Shown here one piece after another: positions 42,701 to 55,018 of a stretch of 64,000 nucleotides of DNA (position 1 is the first letter of the stretch; each line of letters starts with the position of its first letter). The DNA is taken from positions 50,402,001 to 50,466,000 of the forward strand of contig NC_068915.1 of the NCBI RefSeq assembly GCF_023091745.1. The letters are read 5' to 3'. Under the pieces are notes generated by a model. It searched no databases and was not told the DNA's origin. It worked only from the letters and a program-made list of their open reading frames with translations. The DNA is from Budorcas taxicolor. Lineage: Eukaryota > Chordata > Mammalia > Artiodactyla > Bovidae. A program made the translations under genes and the position numbers.

Positions 42701-44808
42701 TATCGTTTTTATAATTGACATGAATAGAATGAGATGATTATTGGCTGAGATGTTCATGGGCCAAAATAAACTCAGTATCACTGGCAAAAGTGAAGTAAAA
42801 GGCACCTCACAGAAAAGTGTAATGCCAAGCCCTCACTCTTTTCTGTATGCTATGGTGTGAAACTCAGAAAAATTGTGCAGGTCCAAATTCTCCAGGGGAA
42901 TGCATCAGTTTCTGATCCACTACAGTTCAAATCTGGGAGTTCTGTGAGTTGTAATTTCTTCAGTCATAGACAAGTGAAAGAAACTGTGAAAGCTGAAATC
43001 AAGCCTGTGTTATATGATGAAAGTTTCCAAAAGGTTAAGAAACAATTTTTGGAGATCACTTTATCCACAATCATAAGGGAATGCAATTCTCACATTATTA
43101 ATAGCTTAAAAATTGTGAAACAAAATAGGAAATATATCAGCTTATCATAAAAACTAAGGGTAATGCTAATTATGACAGCCAATCCATAAACAGGCAGTTG
43201 TTATTCTTTGAAAATATTTAACATCTGTTAAATATGATGAGGGCTTTATTTTCAAAGTCCTTCATTAAGCATAAAACAGTACTGTATTTATTGGCTGATA
43301 AGATATGGATGTATGAAATATAAACTAAATACGTGCTGAATTGAATTGGATCATATTTAGTATCGATGAAGTCAGTGGGTTTCATTTTCATTTCAAATAT
43401 AGTAGGTGGTTAAATAAGCATATTGGAGAAAAGAAAACAAATAAGCATTGAAAATGCTCAGTTTGGTCTATTTTAAACTACTTTCTAGATGAAATATATT
43501 GAATAATTGTGACTTTGGAAAATGTAGGCCTCAGAAGTGGCTCTGTGTTCTTGTAAACTCATAGAATTGCTAGTGAAAACAAGGTAAAGTTATATTTTAA
43601 GTTTATATCACAGTTTAGCAACTGAAAAGAAAAAAAGCCAACTACAGATTTTTATTAGACTATACATTGTAATAATTTCTGCAGTTTTTTATGAAAAAGC
43701 TAGCTACTGTATATTTTTGTGGTTGTTAATTCCCCTATAATAACCTATCTTGTGCTGCTTTTTGTGAATTTCTAATGAGGAGTTAAGATTAATGTGATTA
43801 AAAATGAATATCTTTCTAGACTCAGTCCTTAGATGTTGGAGGGAAAGTGAACATTTCCTGTTTTAAGAGACTGGTGTTCTGAGATCAGGTACAGCTCAAC
43901 CTTGTTTTTTAATTGCTACTGCCCAGTTGTGTCCGCGAAAATTTGTCTCAGTAGCAACTGAGGGGGACCTAGGTCTCTAATCTTTCTTCTTCTCTCTGTG
44001 TCTAGCAGTTAAAAGGTAGGTCAGCAAGGACTTTTTCTCCCCTGTGTGTCAGGCTTATGAAAGCAGCAGACATTTGGTATATCCATTTCAGAAAGATCAG
44101 AAACTGGCTGCCTCTAGTAGATTTCAAGTGGGTATAGCGTAATCTAACTATTTTGCTGGTTGACTTTTTAAAACCCCTTAATATTTATTAGTTACAAATA
44201 TGTCATTTATTTGAACCCCAAATTGAAACTTGGTTGATAAAGTCATGTAATCGAAAAAAAATGTGTTAAGGAAAATACTAATAATATTGATGAAGCAATT
44301 GATTATATGAGCCTTTTTAATAAAAATCCTGTGATAACTTATCAAACAGATGTCTCACTATTTAGATGAAGATGTTTGAGCAAATGTTTTTGAGGATATC
44401 TTGTTATTAGTATTGCATTAGAAGAGATTATATTCAAGTGAATACCAAGGATCTGTAAACAAAGCATCTTTTCATCTTTCAGTAAACCATTTTTAGTACT
44501 GGGAAGAAATGCAGTACATGTCTTACATGGGAGCTCCTCAGCAATCATGTGTTATTGCCATCTGAGATTAACATTTGGATTAAAGAGCATGATTAGATGA
44601 TTCTAAACTAGTGGTTGCGTAAAAGTTGAAAGAAAGTAATACAGCAATCTGCTTCATGCAATATATTTCTTATACCAGTTAATTAGCAGATTAATTAGCA
44701 TGATGTTTCATGTTGTGACCTAAGCCATTGTACTCCCAATGGGTCTAATGGAGTCAAGGAAAAAAAAAGAAAGAGAGCTTTAGAATTGTTGATGGTTTTA
44801 TCACATGC
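42701..44808. other. Repeat-poor sequence
   Basis: I recognise no interspersed repeat. A 97-codon frame at 42857-43150 has an ordinary-looking composition but no recognisable domain, and no splice or promoter context is evident. Parts near 43660-43800 have conserved-element texture. Confidence 0.4.
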
Positions 44809-44868
44809 ATGGGGTCACAAAGAATCGGACACGATTGAGTGACTCACACTTTCACTTTTTTTTCACTT
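44809..44868 (+). mobile_element. SINE/BovB tail fragment
   Basis: Only the last part of a ruminant SINE or BovB: CATGGGGTCACAAAGAATCG, GACACGATTGAGTGACTC, then CACTTTCACTTTTTTTT. It is extremely 5'-truncated. Confidence 0.85.
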
Positions 44869-46048
44869 TTCATATCATATGTTACCAGGATTAAAAATAA
44901 TTCTTCATTTTAAAAGAAGAGAACATACATACACTCTTTTATCTGAATCTAGAGCATATTTTTAAGGCATTTTTATGGTGTGACTCCTTCCACGAATTAA
45001 AAGCCTATCAAATAACTGTATGCACAATAGTGTTAAATGAAGTACATTTTAAATTCCAAATGACCACAAGTAGATGCCTAAAGGATACACTTCAGTAAAA
45101 GAGAAGTTCTGCTTACGATTTTGAGAGAAAAACATGAAAGATATATATTAGGGTGATCATAGTTTTGAATGCATAATGTGATTCATAGGATTCTATTAAG
45201 GGCCATTGAAATCACTTACAAAGGACTGCATTTTGGAAAGGCACAATGGAACTCTGCCTTTGGACAGCCTGAAGAAAAAAAATATGCATCTTAGAAATAA
45301 TTTATAAAGTAAATGACATGAAAGAAGTCTCCCAACCCTCCATCCCTCCCCAGTGAGAATGTATTCAGATCGTGTGTGTTTGTCTTTATTACACGAAATG
45401 GAAGTTTCTGCTGAGCCAAAGACAGTCATCTGCCAGCTGATTGGTTCTGCCTTTTTACAACAGTATGAAAAATGGCTATAGTAGTTATGAATATAGAGGC
45501 ATAAAATATAGAATCCTTCTGGAGGTACTTTTTACACTGCTGACAATTCAGAACTTGCAGAGAAATAAAATATTTTAAGGAACTGACTAATATGCCTAGA
45601 TTTTGTCAAGCTTTCTTTCCCAGTCACTGAACGCTGCTGGCCACCTCCTTGTGGCTGTATCATTAAGCTATCCGTTTCCTTTGACTTTGCATACTATAGA
45701 AGGTCCAGAGGATGTTTTTTTCACTTTCAAAAATTATTATGTAGCCTCCTTTGGCAGTTAATGTATGGATGCCATTTGGAACATAACTTTTATCATGTTG
45801 CTCACAGATACTTTATTGTACACAGAACTCAGTGTTTATGGAAATCTAAAGACACTGTTAAGCAAAACGTTATAAAGAGAAAAAAAATACTTAATTTTTT
45901 TTTCTCTTTGACTTTTATCTAACACATCAATTCAAATTGCTCCCTTATCATTTAGCATGAATTTTTGGCAAATGGAATAGAAATATATAAAAATTATGAA
46001 TTTTTAATTATAGTGCATAATCAATTGGAAGTTTTAGCTTCTAAGTTG
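44869..46048. other. Unassigned, repeat-poor sequence
   Basis: No gene or repeat recognised. The 45600-45720 part, with GAACGCTGCTGGCCACCTCC, is less AT-rich than its surroundings. Confidence 0.4.
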
Positions 46049-46196
46049 GCAGTAGAGGATGAGATGGTTAGATAGCCTCACTTACCCAGTGGACGTGAAT
46101 CTAAGCAAACTCCAGGAGATAATGAAGGACAGGGAAGCCTAGCATGCTGCAGCCCATGGAGTCACAAAACGTCAGACACGTCTTAGTGACTGAACA
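46049..46196 (+). mobile_element. BovB LINE 3' fragment, short
   Basis: The last ~150 bases of BovB start at GCAGTAGAGGATGAGATGG and end at TTAGTGACTGAACAAAAAC. It is diverged. No clear target duplication. Confidence 0.85.
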
Positions 46197-46370
46197 AAAA
46201 CAGCAGTTTTCTAAAATAAGGATTAATTTGACCTTGTGGTAAAAAAAAAATAATTCAGTAAACATTGTTGCTAGGATGAACATAAAGATAAGTTATTCTT
46301 AAGCTTTTTTCTTTTTAATGGTTGCTATTATATCTTTAGATAATCAGAAAGTTGCAATTTAATTTTTAAT

Positions 46371-46583
46371 CCTGGTGGCTCAGAGGTTAAAGCGTCTGCC
46401 TCCAATGCGGGAGACCCGGGTTCGATCCCTGGGTCGGGAAGATCCCCTGGAGAAGGAAATGGCAATCCACTCCAGTATTCTTGCCTGGAGAATCCCATGG
46501 ACTGAGGAGCCTGGTGGGCTGCAGTCCACAGGGTCACAAAGAGTCGGACAAGACTGAGTGACTTTACTTACTTACTTACTTAC
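46371..46583 (+). mobile_element. Bov-tA SINE, well preserved
   Basis: The head begins CCTGGTGGCTCAGAGGTTAA, followed by a perfect B box and the full BovB-derived tail ending GAGTGACTTTACTTACTTAC. The 3' tail is a short ACTT/TTAC tetranucleotide repeat (about 46562-46583). It is close to consensus and so is relatively young. Confidence 0.95.
46376..46429 (+). promoter_or_regulatory. Intact Pol III internal promoter (A and B boxes) of a Bov-tA
   Basis: TGGCTCAGAGG at 46376-46386 fits the A-box pattern TRGYNNARNGG. GGTTCGATCCC at 46419-46429 fits the B-box pattern GGTTCGANNCC. Spacing is as in tRNA genes. Among the SINEs here this head is the best preserved. It is potentially transcribed by RNA polymerase III; activity is inference. 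Confidence 0.7.
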
Positions 46584-46724
46584 CTGATAATGACCTGATC
46601 TGTGAGTGATCTTTCAGTTTAAATACATTTACTGAACATTTGAATTGTATTTTGTCCTCTCTTGGAGTTCCTGTGAAAATATGACTTAAAAGAATATATA
46701 ATTCATAAATTAAAAATGTAGTGT
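46584..46724. other. Unassigned sequence
   Basis: Short AT-rich stretch between a SINE and a MIR; nothing recognised. Confidence 0.4.
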
Positions 46725-46955
46725 TTAGAGCATTGATTATGGACCAGTTTTTGAGACTTTGGGCAAGTTATTTAACCTGTCATGTATTTAAATGAAGATA
46801 TTAGTAGTCTTATGGTAGCATTAGCAAATGTACATGCATTAATATGCTATATAAGTTGTATGTCATATAATGACTAAGTATAAGTTGGTATATGACACTT
46901 ATGGCCATGCCTGGCATAAAGTGAGAATGTATAAATAACAGCTATTATTAAAGAA
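46725..46955 (-). mobile_element. MIR SINE, ancient
   Basis: Reverse MIR: TTTGGGCAAGTTATTTAACC at one end, GCCTGGCATAAAGTGAGAAT and AAATAACAGCTATTATT at the other, with a decayed middle. Confidence 0.8.
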
Positions 46956-48224
46956 AGGCTCAGAAATGTGACACCAGTCATGTAGCCATTCACTAGCTGA
47001 GCTAAAATTCCAGAAGCAGTCTGAATGCAATTCACAATACTGTCCACCATAACTATATGTGTGTCTGAGTACTATTAAAAACAAACATTTGTTTTACACC
47101 AAAACACTGGTCATGAGTTAGTTTGATATTCAAACTTCAGATGTGCCTGACTTTAAACCATGATTTCCTTAAACCTTTACATGAATTTAAACTTGATTTT
47201 GGAATTATTTTTTGGTGTAGATTTCATAAATTTTATAAATAAGCTTGCTGTTCAGTATGTCTCAGAAAGGCATTTGGGAGATTGTTTAGATTATTTCTAT
47301 GTTTAGCATATAAACATGCTTATAAAACATAGTTATATTTATAAAGGAGATTATAGTAAAACATGATCAATTATTAACACATAGTTTGAACTGTTTTCAG
47401 GAATATCTCTTAGCATTTAGAAACTACTGATTAAAACAAACACTGGTGAAATATCTAACAGATTTATTTATTTATTTCAAGTACACTTCAGGAAGGTAAT
47501 TTGGTGAGCTCATATTCTTACCTCCACTTTCTTTGAATATTTGGGATTATATTAATCAAAATAAAGTGATTAATTATGTTAATCACTGTCATGATTGTGG
47601 AGGGCACGTTTTACACTGTGGTATTTTCTTTTTGGCTATTGCTACATCATTTCTGTTGCCATTCAGTTTTGTTTAACTGTGAGGAATTCTTTATTCAGTT
47701 TTCTTGAAATAGTTTGCTGTAATTTTTCCAGTTAACTTGTTCTAAAATATATGTTATAGTTAGATCTTTAGATTGATTGCTTTTCACATAGATGTCTCTA
47801 GCATCATCCTTCAGTGGTCACCATTACCTTGTGTTTAGGTGAATTAGAAATTGATATGCCCTGATAACTGTTATTGGAAGTTACTTCACTTACTGTGCCA
47901 TCTAGCAATACAGGATCATAAAAAATATGTGTTAAATAAGAAACGCTCTCTCTGTTTGCTACTGGCAGCTGATCAAGACTGTAAGATAAAATAGATCATG
48001 GCTAGGCATGGAAAGCATGCTTGAACTGCTATTAAAGTTGTGTACAAAATATGTAAGATGTATTCAGATATTACACTGAAGGCTGAAGTATCCCATACAT
48101 TGCAAGAACAGAACGACTTGCTCCTCCTTAGGCCATCCTCAGGAACATTTAGTGCCTGCTCATTTCTAATCAATTTCCAGTTTCTTAATTTAGAATCTTA
48201 TTTCTCTCACTAATCTCCCTCTCA
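46956..48224. other. Unassigned sequence
   Basis: No gene or repeat recognised, except a short TTTA tetranucleotide run near 47461-47476. Confidence 0.4.
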
Positions 48225-48654
48225 CATTTTTACTTTTCATTCTTCTTTTAATGAACTCTATGCTCCAGTTAAGCCTGGTAACTTTTGAGTGACTTTGCCT
48301 GCTTCACACTTTCTTACCAGTTTACCTTAACCTTTACTTTCATTTCCTCCAGCAAATCTCTGTCTTCTAATTTTACATGAGTGAATCCTTCCTTCCTTGA
48401 TTCTTCTTTTGTTAAGCTGTTTCTGATTACCAGGTCGTGAGTGCTAATTTTAAGTCACTTTATCTGCATGATTTTATGTTAGCTGGGGCTTCCTACCTTT
48501 AATGATGGAAAAGTTTTTGTGCATGTAGGTGAATATATCTATTACATTTTATTTTATTGTTACATCATAATCTCTTCACAAGAATGGTCCAAGTCTGATA
48601 CATATTTGCCGTCTCACCTCAGTTGTGAGCAAAGTGCCTTGCTTATAGTAGGTT

Positions 48655-49160
48655 GAAGTGTGTGTGCTCAGTCATGTCCTACTATTTAAGACCCCATAGA
48701 CTGTATTTTCGGAGAAGGCAATGGCACCCCACTCTAGTACTCTTGCCTGGAAAATCCCAAGGACAGAGGAGCCTGGTGGGCTGCAGTCCATGGGGTCACT
48801 GAGAGTCGGATATGACTGAGCAACTTCACTTTCACTTTTCACTTTTATGCATTAGAGAAGGAAATGGCAACCCACTCCAGTGTTCTTGCCTGGAGAATCC
48901 CAGAGACAGGGGAGTCTGGTGGGCTGCCGTCTATGGTGTCGTACAGAGTTGGACATGACTGAAGCGACTTAGCAGCAGCAGCAGCAGACTGTATTCCTCA
49001 GGCTCCTCTGTCCATGGAATCCTCCAGCCAAAAATACTGGAGTGGGTTGCCATTTCCCTCTCCAGGGGATTTTCCCAACCCAGGGATCAAACCTCTGTCT
49101 TTTATGTCTCCTGAATTGGCAGGCAGATTCTTAACCATTGTGCCACCTGGGAAGCCTGCC
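48655..49160 (-). mobile_element. Bov-tA SINE inside L2, split by a BOV-A2
   Basis: Reverse Bov-tA in two pieces, 48655-48698 (tail) and 48996-49160 (body and head). Its own 11-bp target duplication TATAGTAGGTT lies at 48644-48654 and 49161-49171, cut from L2 sequence. The gap between the pieces holds a later SINE. Confidence 0.93.
48709..48985 (+). mobile_element. BOV-A2 SINE nested inside a Bov-tA
   Basis: A forward dimeric BOV-A2 starts TTCGGAGAAGGCAATGGCAC and ends CTTAGCAGCAGCAGCAGC. A 10-bp target duplication AGACTGTATT lies at 48699-48708 and 48986-48995, cut from the Bov-tA. It is the youngest of three layers. Confidence 0.95.
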
Positions 49161-49215
49161 TATAGTAGGTTAATAAATTCTAAGTTAGTAAATGCTTATT
49201 AAACAGTGATTGAAT

Positions 49216-50931
49216 TCATTTGATGATATAGATGGGAATTTTATGTGATTCTAGGTCATTCATTGAAATGTTTAAGTTGTTCCTCAATAAATATTTTTTG
49301 CATTTCTACAATAGATTAAGTGCGGAGGATGTCAATTCGTATAAGGAATTAAATCTTGGGTAACAATTAAGGTAATATGTACCTATTTAGATACACATAT
49401 ATCATAAATCATATAAGCTTTATTAGAGCTTGTGTTCTATATTACTCAGGATCTACTCTACTCTGCAGAAATCCTATTAAAAAGATAACTATCTTAACCA
49501 GATGTGATAACTAGATGGTGCCAAAAGTAAAGGGTCTGGGGGAGTACAAGTAGATGCCAAGGCAGAATGGTCTAAAAGGAAACCAGGAAATAGATCAAAA
49601 TATAAACAGCATTAGAGTTCATGTTAAGGAGATTCAACATGATTCTAAGAGAAATGGGAGTCAGGTGGCAGAGGTCTTTAAGTATAGAGGAGTGGAGGCC
49701 TTGATTTCTTAGGGGAACAATTTTCAAAGCTTTACAAAGAAAAGGAAGAAACAAATATCCTGAAAGGGATCTGGATTGTTCTTTAACAGAGATGTTTCTC
49801 TTAGACTTGGAATGCTGTGCTATTAGTGGTCATACTTTATGTGGAATAAGTAGTAGAGACAGTCGCTCTCTTGGTCATTTCGTGGTACCAATACACTGCT
49901 CCTCTCTAGAGACTTATTTCCTTAGTAGAGGATTTAGTACAATAACAAAAGAAATGTTTCTAAAATCAATAGACTTGAAACTATTCTTTGAACATGGATT
50001 TCAGTTCAACTTAAAATGTTTATGCGTGGTGCTATAGCAAATCTATATGATGTTTGCATATAGGTAGAAAGCCTCATTTAAATATAAAAATTTTCTCGCT
50101 GAAATAATGACTGTCACAAAAGACTTCCCTTGATGTTAAGCTATGATCTCAGGTAAGTCACACCTCAGAGGCTATCTTGAGGCTGAAGGCTGAAGAATTG
50201 TCACTCATCAAATCGATGCCATCTCATTTCTACCCCTATCATTGTCTGAGCTCACTGTTCAAGCTATAAGCTGATTAGTATTTCACACTTACTGGAAAGT
50301 ATTTTATTTTGACCTTGTAGCATATCATTAAAGTATTTTCAGTGATTTTTGGTTACTGTCTGTGTTTCATGGTTTAGAAAAAAAGAATTTGTGCCACAGA
50401 TAATGTGGATATGATTTTCACAGTCCTAACCCTTTTAAGACTTACTGTTTTCTTTTGGAAAAAAAAAAAGCAATTCATAGGATTTCATTTGTAGTGAGAC
50501 CGTTCTGACAGTTCTGTAACAGTGGAATTTTTAAGGATCATCAATATTGAAGGCACAGCCTGCAAAGTTACTGGTTTTTTTTTTCTTTCTTTTTTCATCT
50601 TTAATTCCAATTAAAAGATACATATTCTATTAGACAAGATGCCTTCTGCCTGGATGTTTTCTGTGTGATCTTTGACTTGCAACCAAGGAAATTCAGCTTC
50701 AATCTGTTAGAGCTGAAAGGGCCCACAGCATGCCATGGGCTATCCAGTGTTTCAAGAATTTAGAATCCCTGGTTTGTGAATAATGATTAATATGTGTTAC
50801 ACATATTGTTAAATTTTCCAACAAAGATGGCCTATAAAGTTATTCTGCTTTGCTGATTATTCTTAATATTCCATATAATGCAGATATTGCACATATCCTA
50901 TATATGCAAAATATTTAACTTGTTCTATAGG
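49216..50931. other. Unassigned sequence
   Basis: No gene or repeat recognised over 1.7 kb. An 81-codon frame at 49792-50037 has no motif. A short poly-A lies at 50459-50468 and a poly-T at 50576-50584. Confidence 0.4.
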
Positions 50932-51552
50932 GAAATAGATGGGGAAACAGTGGAAACAGGGTCAGACTATATTTTTGGGCTCCAATATCACTGCAGATGG
51001 TGATTGCAGCCATGAAATTAAAAGACACTTACTCCTTATGACCAACCTAGATAGCATATTCAAAACCAAAGACATTACTTTGCCAACAAAGGTCCGTCTA
51101 GTCAAGGCTATGGTTTTTCCAGTGGTCATGTATGGATGTGAGAGTTGGACTGTGAAGAAAACTGAGTGCTGAAGAATTGATGCTTTTGAACTGTGGTGTT
51201 GGAGAAGACTTTTGAGAGTCCCTTGGACTGCAAGGAGATCCAACCAGTCCATTCTAAAGGAGATCAGTCCTGGGTGTTCATTGGAAGGACTGATGCTGAA
51301 GCTGAAACTCCAATACTTTGGCCACCTCATGTGAAGAGTTGACTTATTGGAAAAGGCTGATGCTGGGAGGGGTTGGGGGCAGGAGGAGAAGGGGGCGACA
51401 GAGGATGAGATGGCTGGATGGCATCACAGACTCGATCAACATCAGTTTGAGTGAACATCGGGAATTGGTGATGGACAGGGAGGCCTGGCATGCTGCGATT
51501 CATGGGGTTGCAAAGAGTTGGACACGACTGAGCAACTGAACTGAACTGCACT
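50932..51552 (+). mobile_element. BovB LINE 3' fragment
   Basis: 5'-truncated at GGGAAATAGATGGGGAAACAG and runs to a CTGAACTGAACTG tail. The coding pieces are VMYGCESWTVKKTEC at the end of a 77-codon frame (50939-51172) and a 73-codon frame (51318-51539) ending SWTRLSN. A stop at 51170-51172 and a deletion after the CTTACTCCTT segment break it. Divergence is low. No clear target duplication. Confidence 0.92.
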
Positions 51553-52267
51553 GATAGACAAATATCCACATTCTCAATGGACAATTTTCAAAATGCCTGT
51601 TTTATATTTTGGCATGATATTTAGGTACAATCTTGTATAAATCATATTTTGTATGCTTTTTAATATAATTTTAAATCAAATGATTGTATTGTTTGAAATT
51701 TATATTGGGTTTGATAGGTTTCAGAAGCAATACCATCTTGTCTTTAATGTTACTGTTACTCATGAAGTGACAGTTTACCATACATTCTCTAGTTGAAAGA
51801 ATTAAATTTTTACTTTTAAAAGTTACTTAGAAATCAAAATTGTCTTACTAATATTATTATAAAAAGATACAATCTCTGATGTATCATATTTTTGGAATAT
51901 CTTACCATTTCATATAATTTAGAATTTTCCCAATGCTTGATTTGCCAATTCTGAATATAACTTTCCTTGATATCATAAGTAAAGTATATCAGGAATACTA
52001 ATGTAAGTGTTGAATCATATACTGACTGCTGAAGCATTAACCAATGAAGTAGAAAAGTATAGAAATTCTGAATTATTTTGCATGCACATATTTCAATATA
52101 TAATAAATACTTTAAATATATATTTTCTCCTCATGTATGTATGTTTCACATATTCATATATATGTCCATATATATTATTAATATACAGCAGCATATATGT
52201 ATATATATATAAATTTCAGATTGTATATTTTTATACTGAAGATCACTAGAGGGAAATAACTACTCAA
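51553..52267. other. Unassigned AT-rich sequence
   Basis: No gene or repeat family recognised. The 52108-52213 part is a degenerate TA/TATG-rich low-complexity stretch. Confidence 0.45.
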
Positions 52268-52440
52268 AAATAATTATTGAATACCTGCTTTATCCCAGAA
52301 ACTGTGCTTGAGTCTGGGAATATAAATATTGGAAAGATACTATCTGCGCTTTCAAGGAACTCATTACCAAGAGTGTCAGATGTGTTACAAGTTCTATAGG
52401 ACAACAGAGATAAAGAGAGAAAGTAAAGACTTTTGGGAAT
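52268..52440 (+). mobile_element. L2-type 3' end
   Basis: Sense L2 end: TTATTGAATACCTGCTTTAT, AAACTGTGCTTGAGTCTGGG, AATATAAATATTGGAAAGA, and TTTCAAGGAACTCATTACC. The order is good. Confidence 0.65.
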
Positions 52441-53177
52441 AATACAAACAGCTTTTGCATTGAGCCTTATATTAAATGTACTTACACTAAGGAGGGAAGA
52501 AAAATGCATTTTAACTGGAGAAGAAATCATAAGCAAAATAATGAAATCATCAAAGTTCGTCATTTATTTGATAAAAGGCCCGTCATCCAATGTGGTTAGA
52601 GTAGAGGGAACATGGGAAGAATGACCAGATAGAATTTGAAGAAATCTAGAACTTAAAGTAAAATTATGTGGTGAAAAGCTGGAAAAAAAATGGAAAGCAT
52701 TTCTGTCCATAGACATACTAATAATAACAATATCAAAAAATAATAATAGCAAAAATTGACTTAATTTTTACCAGGAACTAGACTTTGCAATAAAAATATT
52801 ATGCAGAAGAGCTCACTTAATCCTAATCATAAAATTTATTTTCAAGCAGTAAAAACCAAGTTTGCAATTTAGTATTTTCAACCGAAGATGGCTTTGGGAA
52901 CCAAGAGGTGGAGATCAGCTTTTGTAGGAGATGAGCATGCTCAGGAAGGAGAAAGGTCCATTCCAGCTCCAGAGGGTAGAAGTCAATTCAGAGGTCAGTA
53001 GTGACTGGTAAACTATTCCTTTCAAGTTCACTGTTCAGACTCCAGAGAGGGAATGTTGAAATGTCCTTTTGGGGTTGCTTATCAACTTTCTGACAAGAAG
53101 ATAAAAATAACAGTTTTGCCACACTAAATTCAGTGGGTGAAAGTAATTTGCTCAAAGAAACCTGCAGTAGTAATAGT
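52441..53177. other. Unassigned sequence
   Basis: No gene or repeat recognised. A-rich toward 52680-52760. Confidence 0.4.
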
Positions 53178-53381
53178 AGTGTAAGTTGCTTCAGCATGTC
53201 TGACTCATTGCAACCCTGGTGGACTAAGCCCACCAGGCTCCTCTGTCAGAATTCTCCAGGCAAGAATTTTGGAGTAGGTTACCATTCCCCTCTCTAGGGG
53301 ATTTTCTTGGCCCAGGGATAGAACCCAGGTCTCCTGCATTGCAGACAAAATCTTTACCATCTGAACCACCAGGGAAGCCCA
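53178..53381 (-). mobile_element. Bov-tA SINE, full length
   Basis: Reverse Bov-tA with tail at left (GTTGCTTCAGCATGTCTGAC) and head at right (CTGAACCACCAGGGAAGCCC). Some internal small deletions. Confidence 0.92.
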
Positions 53382-53471
53382 AAAGAACCCAGAGTATTCT
53401 TAAATTTGACCCATACATCTGCAACTGAAATATGAGGGAACTAAATCCTAGGTAATTTAAATGCCTTTCAA

Positions 53472-53507
53472 AAATGGGGGGAAACAAAAAAAATGGGGGG
53501 AAACAGT
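53472..53507 (+). repeat. Short tandem duplication
   Basis: The unit AAAATGGGGGGAAACA occurs twice with a few extra A between the copies. No function inferred. Confidence 0.85.
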
Positions 53508-53752
53508 AAATAAATGAATTTGTATTAAAGCCAAACTCCCAGCATTCAGATCAAGAAAACTGAAGAGCGAGAAAAGCCTCTTTTCTATAGCATTTCTAAT
53601 ATTTTCATCAGCATGATGGCCAAGTAACATTTCATCAGGTTGTATGGAATCAGTTTTAAGTAAAAAGACCTATTGAAATCAAGGTCCTTTGCCAAGAATT
53701 TTTGCAGGGAGGAAGAGAAAACAGTAATTTGATGGCGGAAAAGAGGGGAAAA

Positions 53753-53783
53753 AAAAACAAACCTTTTTTTTTTTTTTTTTTTA
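53753..53783. repeat. Poly-A/poly-T switch
   Basis: A short A-run and a run of about 20 T follow each other near 53751-53782, which may mark decayed retroelement tails. No element body is recognised. Confidence 0.6.
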
Positions 53784-53869
53784 ACAAAATAGGGAACTTC
53801 AGGTAGGTTTGTGGGTTGAAAGAAGCTTAGGGACTGAACAGAAAATAGAAACCCCATTGATGAAACAAG

Positions 53870-54900
53870 ATCTTGGCAGAGTCAACTAGGAATGGAATGA
53901 AAAGGTCAGATGAACAAAAGAACAAGGATTCTTCTTCTCAGATGCAAAATAAAGTCCTTATGAGTAAAGATACTGATAAATTTGGAGACACAGAGGAGGG
54001 AAGCAGAGGGGAGTCATGCCTGATAGCCTCAGTGTTCTCAGCAGTAGGAGGTGAGATCATGTTTTGGGGTTTAGGTGGGTGGGGGTGGGAGATCAGAGGA
54101 GGGTGTGGTGGGAACAGCTGCTGTGTGGAATGGGAAGACCAGCCAAGTAGGAATGAGTAATAGGGCTGCTAAGCAGCTCTGAGAGTTCAGCTGACATCGG
54201 AAATCATAAATTTGTAGCAAAGTCAATCAGCGTGGTTATTCAATTTTCTCAGTAACTCTTGGCAGCCCAGGATGAGGGGGAGAGTGAACAGATGGTAGGA
54301 TTGATTTGGTGGTGGGATTGGCAAGGCAGCTGTGAGAGAAGGTCAAAGAATGGAAGAATCAATTGCACCCATGAAAATGTGTTATCAGGGGGATCAAAAT
54401 TAAGCAGAGATGACAGTGAAGCCAGGAAGGATTGGAGACTGCTAAAATGTGAAAGACAAAGCAGTGGAAAGCATTAGCCTTTCACGCTGAAGAGGAATTT
54501 TGTGGGCATGAGTGGGATAGAGGATGAGACAAGAGAATTTCACAATTCTAGATAGTACTAGAGTGCTTTTGTTTAGAAATAATCCATTTTGTGTTTATGG
54601 GTGTGGATTGCCAAAGCTGTATGGGAGTGTAGGTCACTGAATATAGGGGCAAAAGAATTTTGAAGCTAAATAGATAAATGAGTCATCCAGACCATCTAGG
54701 ATAGCAACAAGCAACAGGAGAAAAAAACAAACAAGATAAAACAAGCTAACTGCCAAATTGGTCGAGTGAATTGATGAAGTACTTGTAGATGGTAAGGTTT
54801 AGAAAACAGTTTGATTGATTGGGTTTTGTAGACATAGGGCTTATTGAACTAAGATGATAGAACAATGTCTCAGAATTGGGAGGGGAAGTTCAAAAGAATG
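53870..54900 (-). mobile_element. L2 LINE, coding region, antisense
   Basis: The purine-rich plus strand fits the antisense of L2. The clearest block is GTCAATCAGCGTGGTTATTC followed by AATTTTCTCAGTAACTCTTG and GGCAGCCCAGGATGAGG. Upstream, ATAGCCTCAGTGTTCTCAGC and AGTAGGAGGTGAGATCATG also fit. A 95-codon plus frame at 53873-54160 is a read of this repeat. No intact ORF. Confidence 0.65.
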
Positions 54901-55018
54901 TCCCTCTTCCTCTTTGCCTTGAAATAGGAAGATGGTTATTGTTTTTTACAGTGTTCTAGCCTGTAGTGAAATCTATGTGACTAAAATTTAAAACTCATTG
55001 CAAATAGTTCCCGTGCAT

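Larger units (their letters stand above)
48225..49215 (+). mobile_element. L2 LINE 3' region, interrupted by SINEs
   Basis: A sense L2 3' end: CTCCAGTTAAGCCTGGTAAC, a decayed middle, then AGAATGGTCCAAGTCTGATA, CTCACCTCAGTTGTGAGCAA and CTTATAGTAGGTT. It resumes after the SINE insertion as AGGTTAATAAATTCTAAG. The nested SINEs at 48655-49160 are not part of it. Confidence 0.7.

Noticed and set aside
42857..43150. 97-codon plus-strand frame
   Set aside because: Composition is not absurd, but no domain, splice signal or homolog is recognised. Left as unassigned sequence.
46371..46445. tRNA gene in a SINE head
   Set aside because: A and B boxes are present, but the surrounding sequence is the standard Bov-tA body and no complete tRNA cloverleaf is evident. 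It is a SINE promoter, not a tRNA gene.
53873..54160. 95-codon plus-strand frame
   Set aside because: It lies on the antisense strand of an old L2 copy and is glycine- and tryptophan-rich because of purine-rich repeat DNA.
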